64,000 nucleotides of DNA from positions 21,168-85,167 of the forward strand of contig NZ_JAMQHN010000029.1 of assembly GCF_025993755.1 (NCBI RefSeq). The letters are read 5' to 3'. Shown here piece after piece: positions 38,357-46,839 of the stretch (positions are counted from its first letter, which is position 1; every line of letters begins with the position of its first letter). The notes below the pieces were generated by a model that saw nothing but the letters and a program-made list of their open reading frames with translations, had not been told where the DNA came from and ran no database searches. The position numbers and the translations under genes were made by a program. Origin of the DNA: Thermomonas sp. (GTDB lineage Bacteria; Pseudomonadota; Gammaproteobacteria; Xanthomonadales; Xanthomonadaceae).

Positions 38357-41300
38357 ATGAACGACGCTTCCGCGCCTCCCTCAATCTCCTTCATCCTGGG
38401 CCCCGAGCTCCCGTCGCCGCCTGTACCGGCGCGGGCGGCGATCACCGACGGCTGGTCGGTGGATGAAGCCGCGCACGTGCGCGACCTGCTGACCGCCGCC
38501 GAGTTGCCCGCTACCGATCACGCGCTGGCGCAGGAAACCGCGGCCGACCTGGTCCGGCGCGTTCGCGCCAGGGCGCGCGAGCAGGGCGTGGTCGAGGCCT
38601 TCATGCGCCAGTACGACCTCGGCAGCGAGGAAGGCGTGCTGCTGATGTGCGTGGCCGAGGCGCTGCTGCGCATTCCCGACCAGGACACCGCCGACGCGCT
38701 GATCCGCGACAAGCTGGGCGACGCCAACTGGAAGCGCCACCTCGGCCAGTCCGACTCGGTGCTGGTCAACGCCTCGACCTGGGGCCTGATGCTGACCGGC
38801 AAGCTGGTCGATCTGGCCGACGACACCAAGCGCGACGTCTACGGCGCCTTCCAGCGCCTGATCGGACGCGCCGGCGAACCGATGATCCGGCTGGCGGTGC
38901 GCCAGGCGATGAAGATCATGGGCCACCAGTTCGTTCTCGGCCGCACCATCGGCGAGGCGCTGGCGCGCAGCCGCAAGGGCGAGGGCGCCAACTACCGCTA
39001 TTCCTTCGACATGCTCGGCGAGGCGGCGCTGACCGCAGCCGATGCGGCGCGCTACATGGACGCCTACCGCATGGCCATCGCCGCCATCGGCCAAAGCGGG
39101 CCGGGGGGCACCTTCGCCGGCAGCGACGTGTTCGCGGCCCCCAGCATCTCGATCAAGCTCTCCGCCCTGCACCCGCGCTACGAGCACGCCAAGCGCGCGC
39201 GGATTCTGGCCGAGTTGGCGCCGCGCATTCTGGAACTGGCACGCCAGGCCAAATCCTTCGGCATCGGCTTCACCATTGACGCCGAGGAAACCGACCGCCT
39301 CGAACTCTCGCTCGACCTGATCGAAGCCACCCTCACCGACCCGTCGCTGGCCGGCTGGAACGGCTACGGGCTGGCGGTTCAGGCCTACCAGAAGCGCGCA
39401 CCGCGGGTGATCGACTTCCTGTCCGACCTCGCCCGCCGCAGCGGCCACCGCATCCCGGTGCGGCTGGTCAAGGGCGCCTACTGGGACGCCGAGATCAAGC
39501 GCGCGCAGATGGACGGACTGGCCGGCTATCCGCTGTTCACCCGCAAGCAGAACACCGACGTCAGCTACCTTGCCAACGCCCGCCGGATGCTGGACGCCGG
39601 CGACGCGCTGTACCCGATGTTCGCCACCCACAACGCGCACACCATCGCCACCGTCTACCAGATGGCCCGGCGGATGGCCGACCGCCGCGATTTCGAGTTC
39701 CAGAAGCTGCACGGCATGGGCGACGACCTCTACGCGGAAGTGGTTCCCGCCAACCGCCTCGACGTGCCCTGCCGGATGTACGCGCCGGTCGGCAGCCATG
39801 AGGATCTGCTTCCCTACCTGGTGCGCCGCCTGCTGGAAAACGGCGCCAACTCCAGCTTCGTCAACCGGATCACCGACGAAACCATCCCGGTCGAGGAGCT
39901 GGTGCGCGACCCGGCCGAATTCGTATCGACGCTGTCGTCCATCCCCCATCCCCGCATCCCGCTGCCGGTCGACCTGTACCGCAGCCAGGACCAGAACCGA
40001 GGCAATTCCATGGGCATCAATCTCGCCAACGACGACGCGCTGCGCGAACTGGCCGCCGCGATCAATTCCGCCGGCGCGGGCAGCTGGACGGCCGGCCCGC
40101 TGGTGCCCGGCGCCAGTCCGAGCGGTGCGGTGACCGAGGTCACCAACCCGGCCGACCGCCGCGAGGTCGTGGGCCGCTGGCAGGCCACCGACGCGATCAC
40201 CCTGGAACAGGCGCTGGCCAACGCGGTGGCCGCGCAGCCGGCCTGGGACGCCACCCCGGCCGCCTCCCGCGCCGCCATCCTCGAACACGCCGCCGACCTG
40301 CTGGAAGCGCGGATGCCCGCCTTCATGGCGATGTGCACCAAGGAAGCCGGCAAGACCCTGCCTGATGGCGTCGCCGAGGTGCGCGAGGCGGTCGACTTCC
40401 TGCGCTACTACGCGCTGCAGGCGCGCGAGCAGTTCGCGCCGCTGGCCCTCCCCGGGCCGACCGGCGAAAGCAACCAGCTGCAGCTCTCCGGCCGCGGCGT
40501 GTTCGTCTGCATCAGCCCGTGGAATTTCCCGCTGGCCATCTTCCTCGGCCAGATCGCGGCGGCGCTGGCTGCCGGCAACGCCGTGATCGCCAAGCCGGCC
40601 GAACAGACCAACCTGATCGGGCATGCTGCGGTCAGGCTTCTGCACGAAGCCGGCGTTCCTGCCGACGTGCTGCAGTTCGTCCCCGGCGACGGCGCCACGA
40701 TCGGAGCCGCGCTGACCGCCGATCCGCGCGTGGCCGGCGTGTGCTTCACCGGCTCCACCGACACCGCGCGCGCGATCAACCGCGCGCTGGCGGCGCGCGA
40801 GAAGGCCCCCATCGGCGTCCTGATCGCCGAAACCGGCGGCCAGAACGCGATGATCGCCGACAGCTCTTCCCTGCCCGAACAGGTCATCAAGGACGTGGTC
40901 GGCTCGGCCTTCACCTCGGCCGGACAGCGCTGTTCGGCGGCGCGCGTGCTGCTGGTGCAGGACGACATTGCCGACAAGGTGATGACGATGCTGGCCGGCG
41001 CGATGGCCGAGCTCAAGGTCGGCGATCCGGGACTGCTGTCCACCGACGTCGGTCCGGTGATCGACAGTGACGCCCAGTGCCAGCTTGCCGAACACGGCGA
41101 GGCCATGGACAAGGGCGCGCGGCTGATCGCCCGCACGCCGCTGGGCCCGGAAACCGAGCACGGCACCTTCATCGCCCCCAGCGCCTGGGAACTGCAGTCG
41201 ATTTCCCAGCTCACGAAGGAGAACTTCGGCCCGGCGCTGCACGTGATCCGCTGGAAGGCCGACCAGCTCGACGCCGTGATCGACGCCATCAACGCCACCG

Positions 41301-41569
41301 GCTACGGACTGACCCTGGGCATCCATTCGCGCATCGACGCCACCGTGGAACGCATCGTCGCCCGCGCCCGGGTCGGCAACATCTACGTCAACCGCAACCA
41401 GATCGGCGCGGTGGTCGGCGTGCAGCCGTTCGGCGGCCAGGGCCTGTCCGGCACCGGCCCCAAGGCCGGCGGCCCGCACTACCTGCTGCGCTTCGTCACC
41501 GAGAAGACCGTCACCATCAACACCACCGCCTCCGGCGGCAACGCCTCGCTGCTCACGCTGGGGGATTGA
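38357..41569 (+). CDS. putA: Bifunctional proline dehydrogenase / L-glutamate gamma-semialdehyde dehydrogenase
   Basis: Oxidises proline to glutamate in two steps with substrate channelling. The 1070-residue protein has the proline dehydrogenase barrel in the first half (SIKLSALHPRYEHAK, RLVKGAYWDAEIKRAQ, THNAHTIATVYQ, LLPYLVRRLLENGANSSFVNR) and the aldehyde dehydrogenase in the second (CISPWNFPLAIFLGQ, VCFTGSTDTARAINRA, catalytic C859 in GQRCSAARV). It lacks the N-terminal ribbon-helix-helix domain of trifunctional PutA, so it should not regulate its own gene. The ATG at 38357 is chosen; the longer open frame upstream overlaps the cta genes. Confidence 0.95.
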   Translation: MNDASAPPSISFILGPELPSPPVPARAAITDGWSVDEAAHVRDLLTAAELPATDHALAQETAADLVRRVRARAREQGVVEAFMRQYDLGSEEGVLLMCVAEALLRIPDQDTADALIRDKLGDANWKRHLGQSDSVLVNASTWGLMLTGKLVDLADDTKRDVYGAFQRLIGRAGEPMIRLAVRQAMKIMGHQFVLGRTIGEALARSRKGEGANYRYSFDMLGEAALTAADAARYMDAYRMAIAAIGQSGPGGTFAGSDVFAAPSISIKLSALHPRYEHAKRARILAELAPRILELARQAKSFGIGFTIDAEETDRLELSLDLIEATLTDPSLAGWNGYGLAVQAYQKRAPRVIDFLSDLARRSGHRIPVRLVKGAYWDAEIKRAQMDGLAGYPLFTRKQNTDVSYLANARRMLDAGDALYPMFATHNAHTIATVYQMARRMADRRDFEFQKLHGMGDDLYAEVVPANRLDVPCRMYAPVGSHEDLLPYLVRRLLENGANSSFVNRITDETIPVEELVRDPAEFVSTLSSIPHPRIPLPVDLYRSQDQNRGNSMGINLANDDALRELAAAINSAGAGSWTAGPLVPGASPSGAVTEVTNPADRREVVGRWQATDAITLEQALANAVAAQPAWDATPAASRAAILEHAADLLEARMPAFMAMCTKEAGKTLPDGVAEVREAVDFLRYYALQAREQFAPLALPGPTGESNQLQLSGRGVFVCISPWNFPLAIFLGQIAAALAAGNAVIAKPAEQTNLIGHAAVRLLHEAGVPADVLQFVPGDGATIGAALTADPRVAGVCFTGSTDTARAINRALAAREKAPIGVLIAETGGQNAMIADSSSLPEQVIKDVVGSAFTSAGQRCSAARVLLVQDDIADKVMTMLAGAMAELKVGDPGLLSTDVGPVIDSDAQCQLAEHGEAMDKGARLIARTPLGPETEHGTFIAPSAWELQSISQLTKENFGPALHVIRWKADQLDAVIDAINATGYGLTLGIHSRIDATVERIVARARVGNIYVNRNQIGAVVGVQPFGGQGLSGTGPKAGGPHYLLRFVTEKTVTINTTASGGNASLLTLGD

Positions 41570-41697
41570 ACCCCGCGACGTTCGTTGCAAACACCATTCC
41601 CGGCCTACGCGCATGGCGCTTCGGCGTTCGGGTCGATGCGAGCCAGTGGCTCGCAAACATCGGCTCTCATCCCCTTGAAGGGGAGAGGCCCATGACG

Positions 41698-41724
41698 AAA
41701 AAGCCCCGCCGAAGCGGGGCTTTT
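41698..41724. terminator. Bidirectional intrinsic terminator between putA and fadL-like gene
   Basis: AAAAAGCCCCGC (from 41698), a short loop and GCGGGGCTTTT (to 41724) form a strong GC stem flanked by A and T runs. It serves the convergent putA and porin genes. Confidence 0.9.
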
Positions 41725-41746
41725 CGCATCGAACGATCCGCAGGGA

Positions 41747-43141
41747 TCAGAAGCGGTACTGCAGCGACAGGCCGAACAGATTGGCGTGACCGCTGAAGCT
41801 GCCATACAGCGACGAGGTGTTGCTGGTGGCAAGATCGACAGGCAGAGTGATCGTCGGGCTCTTGATCTCGATCCGCTGATACGCCGCATCCAGGGACAGG
41901 TTCTCGGAAACGTTCCAGGTGCCGCCGATCGAGTACAGCCAGCGGTTGTTGTCCGGCAAACGCGGCGTGCGGGTAACGTCGTTGGTCGGCGTCTTGTCGC
42001 GACCGATGCCGAAGCGCAGGGTGAAGGCGTCACTGAAGTCGTACTCGCCGCCGAGCGAGATGAAATTGCTGTTTCCCCACGAGAAGTCCTCGCTGCCGAC
42101 GATCGTCCCGTTGCTGCGCACGATGGTCACAGCCTCAAGCGAGCTCCAGCCAGTGTGCTGGAAGTCGGCCATCATCCGGAAGTTGTCGGTGAACGCGTAG
42201 CGGACGCTGACGGTGGCGATGCTCGGCAAGGTCAGATCCGCGCCACCGGGGCCATCCACGAAGCGCGGATCGGCGCCGAGGAGCGCCGGAACGCCGTTGA
42301 AGTCGAGCGTTCCGTGCAGGTTCTGGCGAATCTGGGAGCGGAAGCTGGCGCCGATCGCCAGGCGGTCGTTCGGTGTGACCTGGAATCCGACCACGTAGCC
42401 GATACCGGTGTCGCTGCCCTTGACCTGCAAGCTGCCGTCGGCGGACTGTGGGTGGTAAAGCGGGTACAGCGCCCACATCGGGTTGAAGCAGGTATTGGCC
42501 GGGCTGGTCGGAACGCTCGCTGCCGCTTGCGCACAGATCGCTGTGCCGAAATCGATGGCCTTGCTCAGGGTCGCCTGGGCGCGCTCATAGATCAGGCCGA
42601 CACCGACCGAAACGCCGCCGTCGAACTTCAGCGCCGCCGACATGGTCAGATCGACGACCTTCACGTCCGAGGTCAGGGCGCGATAGCGGCCCACCCAGCC
42701 CGGCGCATACTCGGTCTTCAGGCCAAAGGGCGCGCCGACGCTGACGCCCAGATACAGCCCTTCGAGAGAACCGGACATCGGGAAGACGGCAGACATGTTC
42801 GGCACCAGAGTCGGATCGCCGGGGTCGCCACCATCACCACCGACCAGGTTCGCGCCCGGCACGCCGAGGATCGTGCCGCCGCCGTGGAAGCTCGCGGTCA
42901 GGTCGATCACGGTGTTGTCGAACTGGACGGTCCGTTGCTCAATGTTCACCATTGCCGCCGGGTTGAGCGACACCACGGCGGAATCATTGTCAGCCACGGC
43001 GCTACCGGCGCCGGAACGGCCCACGTTCTTGACGCTCTGCTCGCGCAGCTGGAAGCCCGACGCGGCGGCTTGGCCGACGAACAGCGTGCCGAGGACGGCC
43101 AGCGCAAGCGCGGATGCGCGAAGATTGCGATTGTTGCTCAT
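41747..43141 (-). CDS. Outer-membrane transport protein, OmpP1/FadL/TodX family
   Basis: A 464-residue beta-barrel porin for hydrophobic compounds such as long-chain fatty acids. A signal peptide (ASALALAVLGTLFVGQAAASG) precedes GFQLREQSVKNVGRSGAGSAV, the N-terminal plug signature. The conserved segments SVVSLNPAAMVN, PFGLKTEYAPGWVGRY and YRF at the C-terminus (outer membrane insertion signal FGLSLQYRF) are present. Length matches the family. A candidate promoter lies about 126 bp upstream. Confidence 0.92.
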   Translation of the reverse strand: MSNNRNLRASALALAVLGTLFVGQAAASGFQLREQSVKNVGRSGAGSAVADNDSAVVSLNPAAMVNIEQRTVQFDNTVIDLTASFHGGGTILGVPGANLVGGDGGDPGDPTLVPNMSAVFPMSGSLEGLYLGVSVGAPFGLKTEYAPGWVGRYRALTSDVKVVDLTMSAALKFDGGVSVGVGLIYERAQATLSKAIDFGTAICAQAAASVPTSPANTCFNPMWALYPLYHPQSADGSLQVKGSDTGIGYVVGFQVTPNDRLAIGASFRSQIRQNLHGTLDFNGVPALLGADPRFVDGPGGADLTLPSIATVSVRYAFTDNFRMMADFQHTGWSSLEAVTIVRSNGTIVGSEDFSWGNSNFISLGGEYDFSDAFTLRFGIGRDKTPTNDVTRTPRLPDNNRWLYSIGGTWNVSENLSLDAAYQRIEIKSPTITLPVDLATSNTSSLYGSFSGHANLFGLSLQYRF

Positions 43142-43266
43142 GAGGAAACTCTCCGGATATCAGGGCTTCATGGGTTGTGAGGTTCTGACCGCGCGGCAGG
43201 GTTCTGTAATCTTTCAGACCCAAGCTTTCAGGTGCGATTTGCCCGGACGTACCATGCCGTATGTCT

Positions 43267-43295
43267 ACTATAGCGCATTTTTAACCGTCCGATAA
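43267..43295 (-). promoter_or_regulatory. Candidate sigma-70 promoter of the FadL-type porin gene
   Basis: On the minus strand TTATCG and TATAGT lie 17 bp apart (43290-43295 and 43267-43272). The -10 element matches well; the -35 element only partly. The position leaves a 5' untranslated region of about 120 bases. No regulator box is recognised. Confidence 0.35.
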
Positions 43296-43324
43296 CATCC
43301 TTTTGCCCCTTTCGAGCCGGAATC

Positions 43325-44017
43325 ATGTTCGTCGGCATCCCCCCACGCCAGCAGCCGCGCTTCCTCTGGGCCTGCCCTCTGCTCTTCGCGACGTTGTGGC
43401 TGGCCTATGTGATCGCGGCGCTGCGCGCGCCCGCCGGGCGCATCGCCACCACTCTGGACTGGGGCGTGTTGACCGGCGGGCTGGACAGCCTGGACGCCTG
43501 GCGCGATGCGTTCGCCGACGGCAGCGTGCTGCGGCTGTTCTCCGGGCTGTTCCTGCACGCGGACTGGATCCACCTGCTCGGCAACCTCGTGTTCCTGCTG
43601 ATTTTCGGACTACCGGCGGAACGCAGCATGGGCGGCTGGCGCTTCCTGCTGCTGTTCCTGCTCGGCGGCGCGACCTCGAACCTGGCCGCCGTGCTGACGA
43701 TCCCCGCGCCGGATCGGATCGTGATCGGCGCCAGCGGCGCGGTGTCGTCGCTGATCGGAGCCTACCTTGCGCTGTTTCCCGGTGCCCGGCTCGGCGTGGT
43801 GCTGCCGCTCGGCCTGTACCTGCAGTTCGTGCGCGTGCCGGCCTTCCTGCTGATCGGACTGTGGGCGCTGCTGCAGCTGCTGTTCGCCTACAGCGGTCCG
43901 GCGCTGGGCGCGGTGGCCTGGCCGGCGCATATCGGCGGCTTCGTGTTCGGGGTGTGCTTCGCCCTGTGGACGCGCGCCGCGATCGCCCGCCGCCTGCGCC
44001 GCAGCCGCGGGTTCTGA
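43325..44017 (+). CDS. Rhomboid family intramembrane serine protease
   Basis: A 230-residue polytopic protein with about six membrane helices. The L1 loop region LHADWIHLLGNLVFLLIFGL is rhomboid-like. The catalytic serine lies in IGASGAVSSLIGAYL (GxSG, S137) and the histidine in AHIGGFVFGVCF (H202), so the catalytic dyad is intact. A basic C-terminus follows. Rhomboids cut membrane proteins within the bilayer; the substrate here is unknown. The gene stands alone, divergent from the porin. Confidence 0.9.
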   Translation: MFVGIPPRQQPRFLWACPLLFATLWLAYVIAALRAPAGRIATTLDWGVLTGGLDSLDAWRDAFADGSVLRLFSGLFLHADWIHLLGNLVFLLIFGLPAERSMGGWRFLLLFLLGGATSNLAAVLTIPAPDRIVIGASGAVSSLIGAYLALFPGARLGVVLPLGLYLQFVRVPAFLLIGLWALLQLLFAYSGPALGAVAWPAHIGGFVFGVCFALWTRAAIARRLRRSRGF

Positions 44018-44019
44018 CC

Positions 44020-44078
44020 CGTCGCGGCCAGGGGCCGATCTACAGTGGCCTGGATTCCTGCGGGAGCGCTGGCTGCGC
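44020..44078. repeat. Degenerate REP-like element at the rhomboid/S41 convergence
   Basis: GTCGCGGCCAGGGGCC resembles the right half of the element at 20880-20955 (GTCGCGGCCAGAGGCC), and CGGGAGCGCTGGCTGCGCC resembles a left half in opposite order. It overlaps the last codons of the S41 peptidase gene, suggesting that the element landed on the 3' end of that gene. Confidence 0.4.
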
Positions 44079-45413
44079 CACCATCCGCTTGAGCTCGGCC
44101 AGCGCGGCCGCGATCGGCGCCTCGCCGGGCAGGACTTCGCCGGCGTTGTCGCCCTCCATCGCACCCGCTTCCGAGGCCAGGTGGCCCGGCAGAACGGCCT
44201 CGCTGACCGGCGCCGGGCGGCGTTGGCCGCCATCGGGGTGGAGTTCGACATCCGGCACGATCCCGAGCGCCTGGATCGAATGCCCGCTCGGCGTGAAGTA
44301 GCGCGCCGTGGTGACCTTCACCGAATCGCCATTGTCCAGCGGAAGCAGCGTCTGGACCGAGCCCTTGCCGAAGGTGCGGCTGCCGACCACGCGCGCGCGG
44401 TGGTTGTCGTGCAGGGCGCCGGCGAGCACTTCCGATGCGCTGGCCGAACCGGCATCGACCAGCACCACCAGCGGCGCCCCGTGCAGCCGATCGCCCGGGG
44501 TGGCATCGAAGCGGCTGTTGCCGATCGCCTCGCGGCCGCGGGTGGTGACGATGATGCCGCTGTCGAGCAGCTCGTCGGCGATCTGCACGGCCCCCACCAG
44601 CAGGCCGCCAGGATTGCTGCGCAGGTCCAGCACCAAGCCGTGCAACGGGCCGTCCTTCTGCAGCGCGTCGAGCTGCTTGACGAATTCGTCTGCGGTCGAA
44701 GCCTGGAAGCTGGAGATGCGGATGTAGCCGTAGCCAGGCGCCAGCACCCGCCCGCGCACGCTGGCGGTGCGGATGGTGGCACGGGTCAGGGTGACGTCGA
44801 ACGGCGCGGGCTTGCCGGCACGCACGATCTTGACCGTCACCTTGCTGCCGGCCGCGCCGCGCAGCGGTTCCGAGCCGTCGTTCTGGCCGGCGCGCAGCAA
44901 CTTGCCGTCGATGGCGATGATGCGGTCGCCGCTGCGCAGCCCCGCACGGGCGGCCGGCGCATCGTCGATCGGCGCGACGATGCGCAGGGATCCGTCCGGG
45001 AGCTGTTGCAGTTCCAGCCCGACGCCGTCGTAGCTGCCGCGGGTTTGCTCACTGAACTGCTCGGCATCGCTTTTTTCCATGTAGGCACTGTGCGGGTCGA
45101 GATCGAGCAACAGCCCGCGGATCGCCGCACGCATCAGGACGTGGTCGTCGACCGGGTCGACATAGGCCTGCCGCACCGCGTTGAAAACCGTCACGAAACG
45201 GCGGATCTCGTCCAGCGGCACCTTGGCGTTTGCGGTCTGGGCCGTATCCGGATCTTCGGCATCGCCAGATTCTGTGGCAGGCGTCCCGTTGGCAGGCGAA
45301 TCCGAAGCGGCCGGCGCCTCCGGCGCGTCCTTGATCGGCGGCGTTTCCTGGGCAAACGCCACGCCCTGGCCCAAAGCCAGCGCCAGCAAACAACAGAGCA
45401 CTCCGTTCCGCAT
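44040..45413 (-). CDS. S41 family C-terminal processing peptidase with PDZ domain
   Basis: A 457-residue exported serine protease. It has a signal peptide (MRNGVLCCLLALALGQGVAFAQ), an acidic linker and a helical domain (AYVDPVDDHVLMRAAIRGLL). A PDZ domain follows (GVGLELQQLPDGSLRIVAPIDD through GLRSGDRIIAIDG), then the S41 domain. The catalytic serine is in DAGSASASEVLAGAL and the lysine in TFGKGSVQTLLPL. The stop lies inside a REP-like sequence. It is downstream of envC on the same strand with a 121-bp gap; Ctp, EnvC and GpmI are often encoded together. Confidence 0.93.
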   Translation of the reverse strand: MRNGVLCCLLALALGQGVAFAQETPPIKDAPEAPAASDSPANGTPATESGDAEDPDTAQTANAKVPLDEIRRFVTVFNAVRQAYVDPVDDHVLMRAAIRGLLLDLDPHSAYMEKSDAEQFSEQTRGSYDGVGLELQQLPDGSLRIVAPIDDAPAARAGLRSGDRIIAIDGKLLRAGQNDGSEPLRGAAGSKVTVKIVRAGKPAPFDVTLTRATIRTASVRGRVLAPGYGYIRISSFQASTADEFVKQLDALQKDGPLHGLVLDLRSNPGGLLVGAVQIADELLDSGIIVTTRGREAIGNSRFDATPGDRLHGAPLVVLVDAGSASASEVLAGALHDNHRARVVGSRTFGKGSVQTLLPLDNGDSVKVTTARYFTPSGHSIQALGIVPDVELHPDGGQRRPAPVSEAVLPGHLASEAGAMEGDNAGEVLPGEAPIAAALAELKRMVAQPALPQESRPL

Positions 45414-45534
45414 TCGAATCTCCGGTGGCCGCAAGGCGGCGGGGGTCAGGGTCGGCCGCGTCCCCATGGTGGCACGGGAATCGCTGCGCGCGCATCGGTC
45501 GTGAGCCACGTTCGCGGCGGCGGCAGCGACCCGT

Positions 45535-46839
45535 TCATTGTCGCGACAGCCAAACCGTGGGGTTCACCGGCTTGCCCGCCTGTCGTAATTCGAAATACAG
45601 GGCAGGGACGGTTTGTCCGCCCGACGATCCGACCGTGGCCACGGCATCGCCCTTGCGCACCACGTCGCCGGCCTCGCGCAGCAGGCCGTCGTTGTGCGCA
45701 TACAGGCTCATGTAGCCATTGCCGTGGTCGATGATCAGGATCATCCCATAGCCGGTCATCCAGTCGGCGAACACCACCGTGCCGTCGGCCACCGCATGGA
45801 CCCGGGTGCCCGCCGTCGCCGCGATCAACACGCCGTCGCTGCGGCGACCGTCCGGCATCCGCGCGCCGAATCCGGCCAGCAGGTTGCCCGATACCGGCCA
45901 GCTCAAGCCGCCGACGCTCGGTGCCGGCGCGGTGGCGACCCGCACCGGTGGCAGTGGCGGCGCGCGCGTCCCGGTCGAACCGCCCTCGGCACGCTGCCGC
46001 GCCTGTTCCTGCGCTCGCGCCTGAGCCTGTGCTTGCGCCTGCAGCCGCGCCTGCTCACGCGCCGCCCTGGCCGCCGCTGCACGCAGCTGTGCCAGCAGGG
46101 CCTGCAACGCCTTGGCGTCACGCCCGAGCGCCTGCTCGCGGGTCGCGCGGTCGCGATACTGGCGATCGATGCCTGTCAGCACCTCGGCGCGATCTTTCCG
46201 CGCGGCCTGCGCCTGCTCCACCTGCGTGGCCTGGGCCTGGCGCGCCTGTTCCAGCGTCGTGCGCTGTCCGGCAATCTGCGCTTCCAGCGACTGGATGCGG
46301 GCGATGTCCCCGGCCAGCACGCGGATTCGCGCAACCTGCGCGCGCTGCAGATACCCTTGCAGGATCAGCGCCCGTTCCGCATCCTGGACCCGATCCTGCG
46401 CCAGCAGCGCTTTCAACGGCGCGGCCTCCGCGCCGGCCTGCGCCGCGCGCAGCAACCGCAGCAATTCCGCGCGCCGCGACTCCAGGTTGCCGCTCTGGCG
46501 GGCACGCTCGGCCTGCAGTTCCGCGAGCCTGCGGTCGGCCTGGGCCAGATCGTTGCGCGTGCGCTCCAGCGCTTTCTGGGTGGCACCCACCGTCTCATCG
46601 GCAGCGCGCAGCCGGCGGCTGGCCTCGCCGCGCTGGCCTTCCAGCCGCCGCCGTTCGGCCGCCACCGAACGCAATTCGCTGCGCACGCCCTGCAGGCGCC
46701 GCTGTGCGTCCTGCTGCTGGTTCTGCTGGTTCTGCTGGTTCTGCTGGTTCTGCTGGTTCTGTTGCGCCCACGCACCCGGCTCCCATGCGCCCGCAACCAG
46801 CGTCAGGGCCAGGGCAAGGCCGGTGCCCAGCCTGCGCAT
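45535..46839 (-). CDS. envC: Murein hydrolase activator EnvC-like protein with degenerate M23 domain
   Basis: A 434-residue periplasmic protein. It has a signal peptide, a Gln/Asn-rich tract of QQN repeats (about residues 26-43), a long coiled coil (residues about 45-270) and a C-terminal LytM/M23 domain. The domain has lost metal ligands: the usual HxxxD is replaced (SDGVLIAATAGTRVHAV) and HxH appears as LYFELR, so it is probably non-catalytic. EnvC activates the amidases AmiA and AmiB at the division site. The ATG at 46839 overlaps the gpmI stop by one base. Confidence 0.9.
   Translation of the reverse strand: MRRLGTGLALALTLVAGAWEPGAWAQQNQQNQQNQQNQQNQQQDAQRRLQGVRSELRSVAAERRRLEGQRGEASRRLRAADETVGATQKALERTRNDLAQADRRLAELQAERARQSGNLESRRAELLRLLRAAQAGAEAAPLKALLAQDRVQDAERALILQGYLQRAQVARIRVLAGDIARIQSLEAQIAGQRTTLEQARQAQATQVEQAQAARKDRAEVLTGIDRQYRDRATREQALGRDAKALQALLAQLRAAAARAAREQARLQAQAQAQARAQEQARQRAEGGSTGTRAPPLPPVRVATAPAPSVGGLSWPVSGNLLAGFGARMPDGRRSDGVLIAATAGTRVHAVADGTVVFADWMTGYGMILIIDHGNGYMSLYAHNDGLLREAGDVVRKGDAVATVGSSGGQTVPALYFELRQAGKPVNPTVWLSRQ
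46712..46765. repeat. Tandem 9-bp repeat inside envC
   Basis: Four identical copies of TTCTGCTGG, with degenerate copies on both sides, encode QQN repeats just after the signal peptide. The unit is a multiple of three, so copy-number changes would alter the length of the linker but keep the frame. Confidence 0.85.

Noticed and set aside
37145-41569. A 1474-codon frame suggesting an extended PutA
   Set aside because: The first about 400 codons are antisense to ctaC and have no PutA homology; PutA begins at the ATG at 38357.
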